A stretch of 30,728 nucleotides of DNA from JBLFWJ01 sp047611425 (lineage in GTDB: Bacteria; Bacteroidota; Bacteroidia; UBA10329), in NCBI GenBank assembly GCA_047611425.1, contig JBLFWJ010000017.1, positions 1-30,728 on the forward strand, in the 5' to 3' direction. Within the stretch, counting starts at the first letter, position 1; each line of letters starts with the position of its first letter. A program made the position numbers and the translations under genes. The notes beneath the pieces are model-generated. The model was not told where the DNA came from. It saw only the letters and a program-made list of their open reading frames with translations, and did no database searches. This document shows, piece by piece, positions 15,146-23,924 of the stretch.

Positions 15146-17707
15146 TTATTCGTCATTAGCAGATTCCGTTCCACTTTCTGGAGATGCTGAATTATCAGGG
15201 GTATCTGAACCTCCATCTGGAGTTTCTCCTTCCTCGCCTTCGGCAAGCTCTTCATCCGACTCCTCTTCTTTGGAAACCTTTGCTACAGAAGCAATTACAT
15301 CACCATTTTTCAGCTTGATAAGCCTCACTCCTTGCGTTGCTCTTCCCATTACTCGAAGACTTGCAACACCCATTCGGATTGTGATTCCGGATTCATTGAT
15401 TACCATCAAATCATCCTCATCAGTTACACTCTTAATTGCAATCAAAGAGCCGGTCTTTTCGGTAATGTTCAATGTCTTGACTCCTTTACCACCTCTGTTG
15501 GTAATTCTGTAGTCGTCAATACTTGAACGTTTTCCGTATCCATTCTCAGAAACAACCAATACTGATTCTTCCTCAGGATTGTTGATGCAGATCATTCCGA
15601 TTACTTCATCTTTCTCGCTTGCTAGCCTAATTCCTCTAACACCAGCAGCGTTTCTTCCCATTGGACGAACTTTTTCCTCAGGGAAATGGATGCACTTACC
15701 AGACTTCAACGCCATTAAAATATGGCTATTTCCGGTGGTCAATTTAGCTTCTAGTAATTGGTCGCCATCTTTAACTGTAATGGCATTGATACCGTTGGAT
15801 CGTGGTCGAGAATATGCTTTAAGCGTGGTCTTCTTGATGATACCATTCTTACTACACATAATAAGGTAGTGTGAATTGGTGTATTCTTCATCCTTCAAAT
15901 CCTTGGTATTGATGAAGGCTTTCACCTTATCATCAGACTCAATATTGATCATGTTTTGGATGGCTCGACCTTTACTGGTCTTGCTTCCTTCAGGAATCTC
16001 GAATACTCGTAGCCAGAAACATTTGCCCTTTTCTGTCATGAAGAGCATGTAGTTGTGGTTGGTTGCCACAAACAGGTGCTCTAAGAAATCGGCATCTCTG
16101 GTATTACTTCCTTTGGATCCTTTGCCGCCCCTACTCTGCTGCTTGTACTCAGTTAGTGGCGTACGTTTTATGTAGCCCATTCTTGAAATGGTGATCACCA
16201 CTTCTTCGTCTGCAATCATATCCTCCATTCGAAGGTCTGTTGCAGAGTACTCAATCTGGCTTCTTCGTTCGTCACCGTACTTCTCTCTGATCTCGGTCAA
16301 CTCATCTTTAATGATGGTCATTCGAAGATCTTCGTTGGCTAGAATCTCTTTCAGGTGTGTGATGGTCTTCATCAACTCGTCATACTCGGTACGAAGCTTC
16401 TCTTGCTCCAGACCAGTAAGTTGACGAAGTCTCATTTCAACAATCGCTCTGGACTGAATGTCACTCAGATCAAACCGAGTCATCAACTTCTCACGCGCCT
16501 CTTCCGGACTGTTTGAACCACGGATCAAGGCAATTACCTCATCAATATTATCTGAGGCAATGATTAGTCCTTCTAGTATGTGTGCTCGCTTTTCAGCTTG
16601 AGACAACTCATACTTAGTTCTTCGAACAACTACCTCGTGTCGGTGATCCACGAATGCAACGATCTGATCTTTCAGATTCAGCATTTCAGGACGACCTTTC
16701 ACCAATGCAATGTTGTTTACACTGAATGACGTTTGGAGTGCAGTATGCTTGAAAAGAAGATTTAGAACCACATTTGGAATCGCGTCCCGCTTCAATTCGT
16801 AAACCACCCGCATTCCTTTTCTATCCGACTCATCTCGGATATCAGAAATACCTTCAATCTTCTTGTCATTAATCAGATCAGCCGTCTTCTTAATCATATC
16901 AGCCTTATTCACCTGATATGGAATCTCTGTTACGATGATCCGCTCTCTGCCATTGCTTTCTTCTACAAATTCGGCTTTCGCTCGAATCACAATTCTACCT
17001 CTACCCGTTTCAAGGGCATCCTTCACACCTTCATAACCATAAATGGTACCTCCAGTTGGGAAGTCAGGTGCTTTCACATACTCCATCAAACCAGGAATAT
17101 CGATATCATTATCAGCGATGTATGCTATGATTCCATTGATCACTTCCGTAAGGTTGTGTGGCGCCATGTTGGTCGCCATACCTACAGCAATACCTGCAGC
17201 ACCATTAATCAAAAGATTTGGAATCTTAGTTGGAAGAACGGTCGGTTCTTGAAGTGAGTCGTCAAAGTTTAATTTGAAATCAACCGTTTCCTTATCAAGG
17301 TCGGCCAACATTTCTTCTGCAATCTTTCGAAGTCGTGCTTCGGTATATCGCATTGCAGCCGGACTATCGCCATCCACAGAACCAAAGTTTCCTTGACCAT
17401 CAACCAAAGGGTAACGCAACGACCAATGCTGCGCCATCCTTACCATGGTGTCATACACAGATGAGTCACCATGTGGATGATACTTACCAAGTACCTCTCC
17501 TACAATTCTCGCTGACTTCTTATAAGGTCTATTGGACATTACTCCAAGATCCAACATACCGTATAGAACCCTTCTGTGTACTGGCTTTAAGCCATCACGT
17601 ACATCTGGAAGTGCCCTCGAAACAATTACCGACATCGAATAATCGATGTAGGCGGTCTTCATTTCGTCCTCAATATTTATTGGAATTATTCTTTCTCCTT
17701 CGGCCAT
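15146..17707 (-). CDS. gyrA: DNA gyrase subunit A
   Basis: 853 residues. A type II topoisomerase subunit; with GyrB it introduces negative supercoils using ATP. The N-terminal winged-helix and tower region is highly typical (SRALPDVRDGLKPVHRRVLY, 30-49). Catalytic Tyr121 lies in AAMRYTEARL. In the quinolone-resistance region (HPHGDSSVYD, 77-86), Ser82 and Asp86 correspond to E. coli Ser83 and Asp87, so no classic resistance change is seen. The C-terminal beta-pinwheel begins near 505 with the GyrA box QSRGGKG (524-530), which separates gyrase from topo IV ParC. The tail (about 812-853) is acidic and low-complexity (EEESDEELAEGEEGE), as in many GyrA C termini. It is divergent from clpC across 230 bases. 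Confidence 0.97.
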   Translation of the reverse strand: MAEGERIIPINIEDEMKTAYIDYSMSVIVSRALPDVRDGLKPVHRRVLYGMLDLGVMSNRPYKKSARIVGEVLGKYHPHGDSSVYDTMVRMAQHWSLRYPLVDGQGNFGSVDGDSPAAMRYTEARLRKIAEEMLADLDKETVDFKLNFDDSLQEPTVLPTKIPNLLINGAAGIAVGMATNMAPHNLTEVINGIIAYIADNDIDIPGLMEYVKAPDFPTGGTIYGYEGVKDALETGRGRIVIRAKAEFVEESNGRERIIVTEIPYQVNKADMIKKTADLINDKKIEGISDIRDESDRKGMRVVYELKRDAIPNVVLNLLFKHTALQTSFSVNNIALVKGRPEMLNLKDQIVAFVDHRHEVVVRRTKYELSQAEKRAHILEGLIIASDNIDEVIALIRGSNSPEEAREKLMTRFDLSDIQSRAIVEMRLRQLTGLEQEKLRTEYDELMKTITHLKEILANEDLRMTIIKDELTEIREKYGDERRSQIEYSATDLRMEDMIADEEVVITISRMGYIKRTPLTEYKQQSRGGKGSKGSNTRDADFLEHLFVATNHNYMLFMTEKGKCFWLRVFEIPEGSKTSKGRAIQNMINIESDDKVKAFINTKDLKDEEYTNSHYLIMCSKNGIIKKTTLKAYSRPRSNGINAITVKDGDQLLEAKLTTGNSHILMALKSGKCIHFPEEKVRPMGRNAAGVRGIRLASEKDEVIGMICINNPEEESVLVVSENGYGKRSSIDDYRITNRGGKGVKTLNITEKTGSLIAIKSVTDEDDLMVINESGITIRMGVASLRVMGRATQGVRLIKLKNGDVIASVAKVSKEEESDEELAEGEEGETPDGGSDTPDNSASPESGTESANDE

Positions 17708-17865
17708 TTCAATTGGTAGTTAAAACAATTAGTGCTGAGTATTTGTCATACCTGCATTAAAGGGTCGAATTTACGTTTACGAAACACGGTAAACATGTCG
17801 GAGACCCGCAGATTTACTAAGAATTACTAACAAATTAGTGTGGATAATAGACGACCTGTTAATTC

Positions 17866-17895
17866 TTGGTCAGCTGATGCCGAATCCTACATTTG
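17866..17895 (+). promoter_or_regulatory. Bacteroidota-type promoter of clpC
   Basis: TTG at 17866-17868 and TACATTTG at 17888-17895 are separated by 19 bases, matching the -33/-7 consensus (TTG-N19-TAnnTTTG) of the primary sigma factor in this phylum. The predicted start of transcription is near 17902, leaving a leader of about 36 bases. Confidence 0.8.
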
Positions 17896-17937
17896 TAAGA
17901 GTGTGCAGATTAATGCACAACCCTAAACAGCAAGAGC

Positions 17938-20502
17938 ATGGAAGCTAAGTTTTCACCGCGTGTAAAGGATGTATTGGGCTTTAGCCGAGAAGAGGCTTTA
18001 AGGCTTGGTCATGAGTATATAGGTACGGAGCATTTGCTTCTCGGGATTATTCGAGAAGGCGAAGGCAGTGCCATCAGAATACTGATGCAACTTGGTGTTG
18101 ATGTTGGTCAACTACGAAAGGATGTAGAAGCTAGCGTTAACGTTAGCTCGTCAACAGGCAAGACCAACTTGGCAAATATTCCTTTAATCAAACAGGCAGA
18201 ACGCGCACTTAAGATTACCTATTTAGAGGCAAAAACATTTAATAGTGCTACTATTGGAACAGTGCATTTGCTACTTTCCATTTTAAAAGACGAAGACAAC
18301 GTGGTTACAAGAACGTTTAAAAGATTTGGTGTCGATTACGATATCGTGAGAGAAGAAGTTGAATTACAGGATTCTGAGAATACTCCTATCGCAAGAACTG
18401 GAGATATTCCTGAGGATGACGGAGATGACGATTCAGGAGACCTTGGTGGTGGCGGTATTCCTGGAGCTGGCTCCGGCCCAACTAGAAGGGGCGGTGAAAG
18501 CAAGTCGAAGACTCCTGTACTTGACAACTTTGGTCGAGACTTAACTAAGATGGCCGAGGATGGAAAACTTGATCCGGTTGTTGGCCGTGAGAAGGAAATT
18601 GAGCGTGTTTCTCAGATTCTGTCAAGAAGGAAGAAGAACAACCCAATGCTGCTGGGCGAGGCTGGTGTTGGTAAATCTGCTATTGCAGAAGGATTGGCGT
18701 TAAGGATTACTCAACGTAAAGTTTCGAGAGTTCTCTTTGGTAAACGAGTAGTAACCTTAGACATGGCTTCCTTGGTGGCTGGTACAAAGTATCGCGGTCA
18801 GTTTGAGGAAAGAATGAAGGCAGTGATGAACGAGTTGGAGAAGTCTCCAGACGTAATTCTATTCATTGATGAAATTCATACGATAGTTGGTGCTGGTGGA
18901 GCTTCGGGTTCTATGGACGCGAGTAATATGTTCAAACCAGCTTTGGCGCGTGGTGAAATTCAATGTATTGGTGCTACTACGCTAGACGAGTACCGACAGA
19001 ACATTGAGAAGGATGGTGCACTGGAAAGACGATTCCAAAAGGTAATTGTTGATCCAACTACGATTGATGAGACAATTGAGATTCTTGAGAATATTAAAGG
19101 GAAATACGAGGAGCATCATAATGTGGAGTACACAGATGAGGCGATTAAGGCTTGTGTGAACCTTACTTCAAGGTACATGACGGATCGATTCCTTCCAGAC
19201 AAAGCGATTGACGCGTTGGATGAAGTTGGTTCTCGAGTTCATATCACCAATATCAATGTTCCTAAAGCGATTGAGGAACTAGAACAAAAGGTTGAGGACA
19301 TCAAGGATGAGAAGAATCAAGTTGTTCGTTCTCAGAAGTATGAAGAGGCTGCTAACCTTAGAGACAAGGAGCGAAAGCTTTTAGAAGAATTAGAGCGGGA
19401 AAAGAAAAAGTGGGAGGAAAACACGAAGGAAAATCGTGAGATGGTGACGGAAGATAATGTTGCTGAAGTTGTTTCCATGATGACTGGAATTCCTGTTCAG
19501 CGGGTTGCTCAGAATGAGGGTAAGCGTTTGCAAGGAATGTACGAGCAGCTGAAAGGTCGAGTAATCGGACAAGATCCTTGTATCAAGAAGATTGTTCGTG
19601 CGATTCAGAGAAACAGAGCTGGATTAAAAGATCCGAATAAGCCGATTGGTAGTTTCATCTTCCTAGGCCCTACTGGCGTTGGTAAGACGGAATTGGCTAA
19701 GGTGATTTCTCGTTACCTATTCGATAGCGAAGAAGCACTCATCAGAATTGACATGAGTGAGTACATGGAGAAGTTTGCCGTTTCTAGATTGATCGGTGCA
19801 CCTCCGGGATATGTTGGATATGAAGAAGGCGGTCAGCTGACAGAGAAAGTTAGAAGAAAGCCTTACAGCGTCATCCTTCTTGATGAGATTGAAAAAGCGC
19901 ATCCAGATGTTTTCAACTTGCTTCTTCAGGCGTTGGATGATGGAATGATGACTGATTCTATGGGTCGTAAGATCGATTTCAAGAACACAATTATTATTAT
20001 GACTTCGAACATCGGTTCACGACAGTTGAAAGACTTTGGACAAGGTGTTGGTTTCAGTACTGGAGCAAAACAAGCTGCTTCTGGTGACCATGCAAAAGGT
20101 GTGATTGAGAAAGCATTGAAGAAGGCATTTGCTCCTGAATTCTTAAATAGAATTGACGATGTACTTCTCTTCGATTCGTTGGAGAGAGATGATATTCACT
20201 TGATTATTGATCTCGAGTTACGCCACGTTCTTAAAAGGATTGAAGATATGGGTTACGGAATCTCGATTAGTAAGTCAGCCAAGGAATTTTTGGTAGACAA
20301 AGGGTATGACGCTGACTTTGGTGCTCGACCATTGAAGCGGGCCATTCAGAAGTATATGGAAGACCCATTGGCGGAAGAGATTATTAGCTCAACGCTGAAT
20401 GAGGGTGATACCATAAAGGTTGATTATAAAAAGGATGCTGAAGAGTTGAAGATTACAGTCACGACTCCTAAGGATAAGCCATCAGCAAAGAGTACTGAGT
20501 GA
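17938..20502 (+). CDS. clpC: ATP-dependent Clp protease ATPase subunit ClpC
   Basis: 854 residues. Order: Clp-N double repeat (1-145), a Gly/Asp-rich linker (155-190), AAA+ 1 with Walker A GEAGVGKS (240-247) and Walker B VILFIDE (306-312), the middle domain with a UVR motif (KYEEAANLRDKERKLLEELE, about 460-485), and AAA+ 2 with Walker A GPTGVGKT (577-584) and Walker B VILLDE (645-650). A VGF tripeptide in the second AAA module (704-706) fits the ClpP-docking loop, so it should unfold substrates for ClpP; clpP is not in the window. UVR plus length identifies ClpC rather than ClpA or ClpB. It stands alone, with a consensus promoter upstream and a strong terminator downstream. I see no CtsR-like operator. 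Confidence 0.95.
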   Translation: MEAKFSPRVKDVLGFSREEALRLGHEYIGTEHLLLGIIREGEGSAIRILMQLGVDVGQLRKDVEASVNVSSSTGKTNLANIPLIKQAERALKITYLEAKTFNSATIGTVHLLLSILKDEDNVVTRTFKRFGVDYDIVREEVELQDSENTPIARTGDIPEDDGDDDSGDLGGGGIPGAGSGPTRRGGESKSKTPVLDNFGRDLTKMAEDGKLDPVVGREKEIERVSQILSRRKKNNPMLLGEAGVGKSAIAEGLALRITQRKVSRVLFGKRVVTLDMASLVAGTKYRGQFEERMKAVMNELEKSPDVILFIDEIHTIVGAGGASGSMDASNMFKPALARGEIQCIGATTLDEYRQNIEKDGALERRFQKVIVDPTTIDETIEILENIKGKYEEHHNVEYTDEAIKACVNLTSRYMTDRFLPDKAIDALDEVGSRVHITNINVPKAIEELEQKVEDIKDEKNQVVRSQKYEEAANLRDKERKLLEELEREKKKWEENTKENREMVTEDNVAEVVSMMTGIPVQRVAQNEGKRLQGMYEQLKGRVIGQDPCIKKIVRAIQRNRAGLKDPNKPIGSFIFLGPTGVGKTELAKVISRYLFDSEEALIRIDMSEYMEKFAVSRLIGAPPGYVGYEEGGQLTEKVRRKPYSVILLDEIEKAHPDVFNLLLQALDDGMMTDSMGRKIDFKNTIIIMTSNIGSRQLKDFGQGVGFSTGAKQAASGDHAKGVIEKALKKAFAPEFLNRIDDVLLFDSLERDDIHLIIDLELRHVLKRIEDMGYGISISKSAKEFLVDKGYDADFGARPLKRAIQKYMEDPLAEEIISSTLNEGDTIKVDYKKDAEELKITVTTPKDKPSAKSTE

Positions 20503-20528
20503 GTTTAAAATCAAACTTCGAAATAATT

Positions 20529-20564
20529 CAAAGGCTAGTAATTTTGCTAGCCTTTGTTGTTTTT
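20529..20564 (+). terminator. Rho-independent terminator of clpC
   Basis: CAAAGGCTAG (20529-20538) pairs perfectly with CTAGCCTTTG (20547-20556) around an 8-base loop, then TTGTTTTT. It starts 26 bases after the clpC stop. Confidence 0.88.
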
Positions 20565-20631
20565 GACGATAGTTCACTTTGCTACGAAGGAGAGAGGAAC
20601 AAAACGTACAATTATTAGTCGGGCATTATTA

Positions 20632-20729
20632 AATCCCCCGCCCTTTGGGCACCCCCCCCCCTTTTTTAAGGGGGAACTGAGACTATTCCCCCTTAAAAAA
20701 TGGGGTGCCGAGGAACGAGGTGCGGGATT
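20632..20729. repeat. Long imperfect inverted repeat with C10 and T6 runs
   Basis: This occupies the middle of the 315-base gap between clpC and the halogenase gene. The inner stem TTAAGGGGGAA / TTCCCCCTTAA surrounds ACTGAGACTAT-like loop sequence. It extends outward through T6/A6 and C-rich/G-rich arms to GGCACC / GGTGCC and, loosely, AATCCC (20632) / GGGATT (20729). A run of ten C (20652-20661) faces only four G on the other arm. It looks like a non-autonomous palindromic repeat (MITE or REP-like). It is intergenic, so the C run cannot phase-vary a protein. Confidence 0.7.
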
Positions 20730-20817
20730 ATAAACAACATTAAAATGCCGTTGCCAAGGTTTTTAATTGAAGACTAATTACTCCTACACCCCTACATTCG
20801 TGAACAAATAGTAGAAC

Positions 20818-22050
20818 ATGCAAAAGGAACAAACGGACATTCTGATTATTGGAGCTGGGCCTGCTGGTTGCGTTGCGGCCTCTCTGGTTAATAAAGCAGG
20901 GTTCAAGGCTAGGATTGTTGACCGAGCTAAGTTCCCCCGATTTGTAATTGGGGAGTCCCTCCTACCTCGTTGCATGGATCATTTTGAAGAAGCTGGATTC
21001 CTAGATGCGCTTAAATCGCAAGGCTATCAGGTAAAGCATGGCGCTGTGTTTCTGAAAGATGACAAACGATGTGAATTTGAATTCAGCGAGCAATTCACCA
21101 AAGGATACGAATGGACTTGGCAGATCCCACGTGATCACTTTGATAATGTGCTTGCTGAGGAAGTCCAGAAAATGGGTGTTCCAATTGACTTCGAAACTAC
21201 CGTGACCAATGTTGAATTTGAAGGATCAAACTCTACTACAACGGTAACGGACAAGGACGGCAACGAGAAACAAATTAAAGCCAAGTTTGTGATTGACTCC
21301 AGTGGTTATGGACGCGTGCTTCCAAGGTTGCTGGATTTGAATATTCCTTCCGACCAAAAAGCAAGGAGTACCATGTTTACTCAGTTTAAGGACGAGAATA
21401 GACCTGACAATCCTGATGCAAACAGAATTGTGATTGTATCTCATACGCCTGATGTTTGGATATGGATCATTCCGTTTTCCAATGGATTCACATCCGTTGG
21501 GTTTGTAGGAAACCCTGAGTTCTTTGAAGGTCGAGAAGGAAGTAAAGAAGAAATCCTTCGTTCTATGTTGGCGAACGAACCCAAAACGATTGAACGCTTT
21601 TCAAAAGCCGAAATGAAGTTTGATCCGGTTATGATTAACGGTTATTCTATTTCAGTAAAACAACTCTACGGAGATGGGTTTGCTTTGACTGGAAACGCCT
21701 CTGAATTCTTGGATCCAGTATTCTCAGCTGGCGTGACATTCGCAACTGAAACCGGTTCAATTGCGGCTAAACTGGCTTGTCGCCAATTGAAGGGCGAAGA
21801 CATCAATTGGGATGAAGAGTACGTAAAGCCGGTTATAGATGGCATTGATGTATTCAGAACCTATATCAACGGATGGTACGATGGTACTATTCAGAAAATC
21901 TTCTTTGCCGATGACCCCGGTCAAGGCAATAAGAACATGATTTGTTCAGTATTGGCTGGATACGTTTGGGATCAAAATAATCCGTACGTAAACAAGCACA
22001 AGAAACGTGTTGAAACGCTTGCGAAAGTTATCGAAATTCAGTCGGCTTAA
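20818..22050 (+). CDS. Flavin-dependent halogenase-like FAD oxidoreductase
   Basis: 410 residues. An N-terminal Rossmann fold binds FAD (GAGPAG, 12-17), followed by FPRFVIGESLLP (39-50), typical of flavin-dependent halogenases and related geranylgeranyl-reductase-type enzymes. Halogenase hallmarks are present: W-x-W-x-I-P as WIWIIP (214-219) and F-x2-P-x2-S-x-G as FLDPVFSAG (297-305). Lys73, in QVKHGAVF, sits where the catalytic lysine of phenolic/pyrrolic halogenases is expected. Such enzymes use FADH2, O2 and halide to chlorinate or brominate aromatic substrates. Relatives occur in flexirubin-type pigment clusters of Bacteroidota, but no polyene or NRPS gene is nearby, so the substrate is unknown and a plain oxidoreductase is possible. 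Its stop overlaps the convergent helicase stop (TTAA). Confidence 0.8.
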   Translation: MQKEQTDILIIGAGPAGCVAASLVNKAGFKARIVDRAKFPRFVIGESLLPRCMDHFEEAGFLDALKSQGYQVKHGAVFLKDDKRCEFEFSEQFTKGYEWTWQIPRDHFDNVLAEEVQKMGVPIDFETTVTNVEFEGSNSTTTVTDKDGNEKQIKAKFVIDSSGYGRVLPRLLDLNIPSDQKARSTMFTQFKDENRPDNPDANRIVIVSHTPDVWIWIIPFSNGFTSVGFVGNPEFFEGREGSKEEILRSMLANEPKTIERFSKAEMKFDPVMINGYSISVKQLYGDGFALTGNASEFLDPVFSAGVTFATETGSIAAKLACRQLKGEDINWDEEYVKPVIDGIDVFRTYINGWYDGTIQKIFFADDPGQGNKNMICSVLAGYVWDQNNPYVNKHKKRVETLAKVIEIQSA

Positions 22051-23858
22051 CTGTCTCTGCTGCTCCTAGGTCTGTTTCCACCACTTGGTCTACCACCTTG
22101 TTTGCTTCGGAAACGCTGCTTGAATGAACCGCCATTTCCTCTACTGGCAGGCTTGCTGCTTCCACCATCGTCATCCTTATTCACACGTACCGAACGGCCT
22201 TCAACTTCGATGCCGTTAAAGGACTTTTCGAAGTTCTTGTCCATGCTTTCCTCTACATTGAAAAAAGCACAGTTCTTCTGAAGTGATAGCTGAGAGAAAT
22301 GCTTTCGATCAACCGTAGAAACGTCTGATAAAAAGTGAAGTAAATCACCAGAAGTCACGCCATCCATTGTTCCAAGGTTCACGAAGTACCGATTCGGCCC
22401 TCCCGATTCCCCTCTTGGCGAAGGCGCTCTATCACCACGATCCCTGTCTCCGCCTCTGCTACGTTCCCGATCATTGCCTCTGCTCCTATCTCTATCACCT
22501 GATTTGCCGCGATCTCGGTCTCTACTTCCACCACTGGTGTCGTTCAAGTCGTCCCCGCCATCTTGTATATTTAAATGGTCTAACTGTGTAGTAATCAATC
22601 GCTTAAGGATATCCTCCTTACTCAACTCTTCAAACTTAGCACCCATCTCTTGCAAGATAGAATCTGCCTGCTCGTCTACTTTAGTATTGACAATCACACT
22701 CGCCCAATTGTTAATCCTGGTAGATCTTAATTCGCTTGTATTCGGAACTTGAACCTGCTCAAACTTCACCTTAACACGCCTCTCAAGCATGGTGATTTGA
22801 CGAACTTCTCTAGGGTTGATAAAGGCTAATGAAATTCCTTTTCGCCCAGCTCTAGCTGTCCTTCCACTACGGTGCGTATAGCTTTCCAATTGATCCGGAA
22901 GCTTATGGTGCATAACGTGAGTCAAATCGTTCACATCAATACCTCTTGCTGCTACATCAGTTGCAACCAGCAGTTGCATTGATCTTTGCTTGAACCTTCT
23001 CATCACTGCGTCCCGCTGTGATTGAGAAAGATCACCATGAAGTGCTTCTACACCATAACCCAGATTACCCAAATCATCGGCAATCTCTTGAGTTTCACGT
23101 TTCGTTCTGCAGAACATGATGCCCCGCATTTCTGGTTGAATATCTAAGAACCGTCTAACCGCAGGAACTTTATTAGCAGTTTTGGTAATAACGTATTGGT
23201 GTGAGATATCTGTGTTAACCTCAGACTCCTTGTTCACGGCAACCTCAACCGGGTTGTTCATGTACTTTTTGGCGATGTTCTTGATCTCTCTCGGCATTGT
23301 TGCAGAGAACAACCAAGTCACTCGATCTTCCATCGTGTGAGAAAGAATCTCATCGATATCCTCCTTAAAGCCCATATTGAGCATCTCGTCAGCCTCGTCA
23401 AGTACAACATACTTTACATTACTCAGCTTGATGGCTCTTCGCTTAATCAGGTCGAGTAATCGACCTGGAGTAGCAACTACTATTTGAGTAGGTCTCTTTA
23501 ATGCACGGATTTGATCCATGATGGATGCCCCACCATAAACCACCTCAACATTTAGTTTTTTCTGTCCTTTTGAGAACGCTACCAGCTGTTGTGCTGTTTG
23601 CTGTCCCAACTCTCTGGTTGGCGCCATGATCAAAGCCTGAAGCGATGGATCATTGTCGTCAACTCTTTCAACTAACGGCAAACCGAAAGCCGCAGTTTTA
23701 CCTGTTCCGGTCTGAGCCAAACCCACTAAATCAGTGGCTTCGTCCTTTAATAAAACTGGAATTGCTTGCTCTTGGATCGGTGTTGGTTTCTCAAAACCAA
23801 TCTGCTCAAGGACTTTCAACGTACTGTCTGAAAGGCCAAGCTGTTTAAAATCGCTCAA
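22047..23858 (-). CDS. DEAD-box ATP-dependent RNA helicase with DbpA-type RNA-binding domain
   Basis: 603 residues. RecA-like core 1: Q motif FEKPTPIQEQAIP, Walker A AQTGTGKT (48-55), PTREL, TPGR, DEAD (154-157), SAT (185-187). Core 2: GIMFCRTK, HGDLSQSQRD, ARGID and HRSGRTAR (329-336). A long linker (444-484) is packed with RD, RS and RG dipeptides, likely disordered and RNA-binding. Residues 487-560 form a DbpA/CsdA-type RRM-like domain (YFVNLGTMDGVTSGDLLHFL), followed by a basic Gly/Ser/Arg tail. The likely role is unwinding rRNA in ribosome assembly or cold-shock mRNA. The start is TTG at 23858: it gives the family's SDFKQLGLS start, and no ATG lies nearby. Confidence 0.93.
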   Translation of the reverse strand: MSDFKQLGLSDSTLKVLEQIGFEKPTPIQEQAIPVLLKDEATDLVGLAQTGTGKTAAFGLPLVERVDDNDPSLQALIMAPTRELGQQTAQQLVAFSKGQKKLNVEVVYGGASIMDQIRALKRPTQIVVATPGRLLDLIKRRAIKLSNVKYVVLDEADEMLNMGFKEDIDEILSHTMEDRVTWLFSATMPREIKNIAKKYMNNPVEVAVNKESEVNTDISHQYVITKTANKVPAVRRFLDIQPEMRGIMFCRTKRETQEIADDLGNLGYGVEALHGDLSQSQRDAVMRRFKQRSMQLLVATDVAARGIDVNDLTHVMHHKLPDQLESYTHRSGRTARAGRKGISLAFINPREVRQITMLERRVKVKFEQVQVPNTSELRSTRINNWASVIVNTKVDEQADSILQEMGAKFEELSKEDILKRLITTQLDHLNIQDGGDDLNDTSGGSRDRDRGKSGDRDRSRGNDRERSRGGDRDRGDRAPSPRGESGGPNRYFVNLGTMDGVTSGDLLHFLSDVSTVDRKHFSQLSLQKNCAFFNVEESMDKNFEKSFNGIEVEGRSVRVNKDDDGGSSKPASRGNGGSFKQRFRSKQGGRPSGGNRPRSSRDS

Positions 23859-23881
23859 AAAATAGGGTCTCTAATGAGCTG

Positions 23882-23889
23882 CAAAGGTA
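23882..23889 (-). promoter_or_regulatory. -7 box candidate for the DEAD-box helicase
   Basis: Read on the minus strand this is TACCTTTG, matching TAnnTTTG, 24 bases before the TTG start. A TTG for the -33 element is found only 15 bases upstream, so the match is partial. If used, the leader would be very short. Confidence 0.4.
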
Positions 23890-23924
23890 GACAATTGCAT
23901 AACGCAAGAATTACGTAATTCAGA

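Noticed and set aside
15146..17707. Quinolone-resistance change in GyrA
   Set aside because: The two key positions are the sensitive-type Ser82 and Asp86.
20652..20661. C10 run as a phase-variation switch
   Set aside because: It lies in an intergenic inverted repeat about 160 bases before the next start codon, outside any coding frame and not between promoter elements I can identify.
22367..22752. Plus-strand open frames opposite the RD/RS-rich part of the helicase gene
   Set aside because: They lie wholly antisense to a well-supported coding region and are explained by its biased Arg/Asp/Ser codons; they resemble no protein family.
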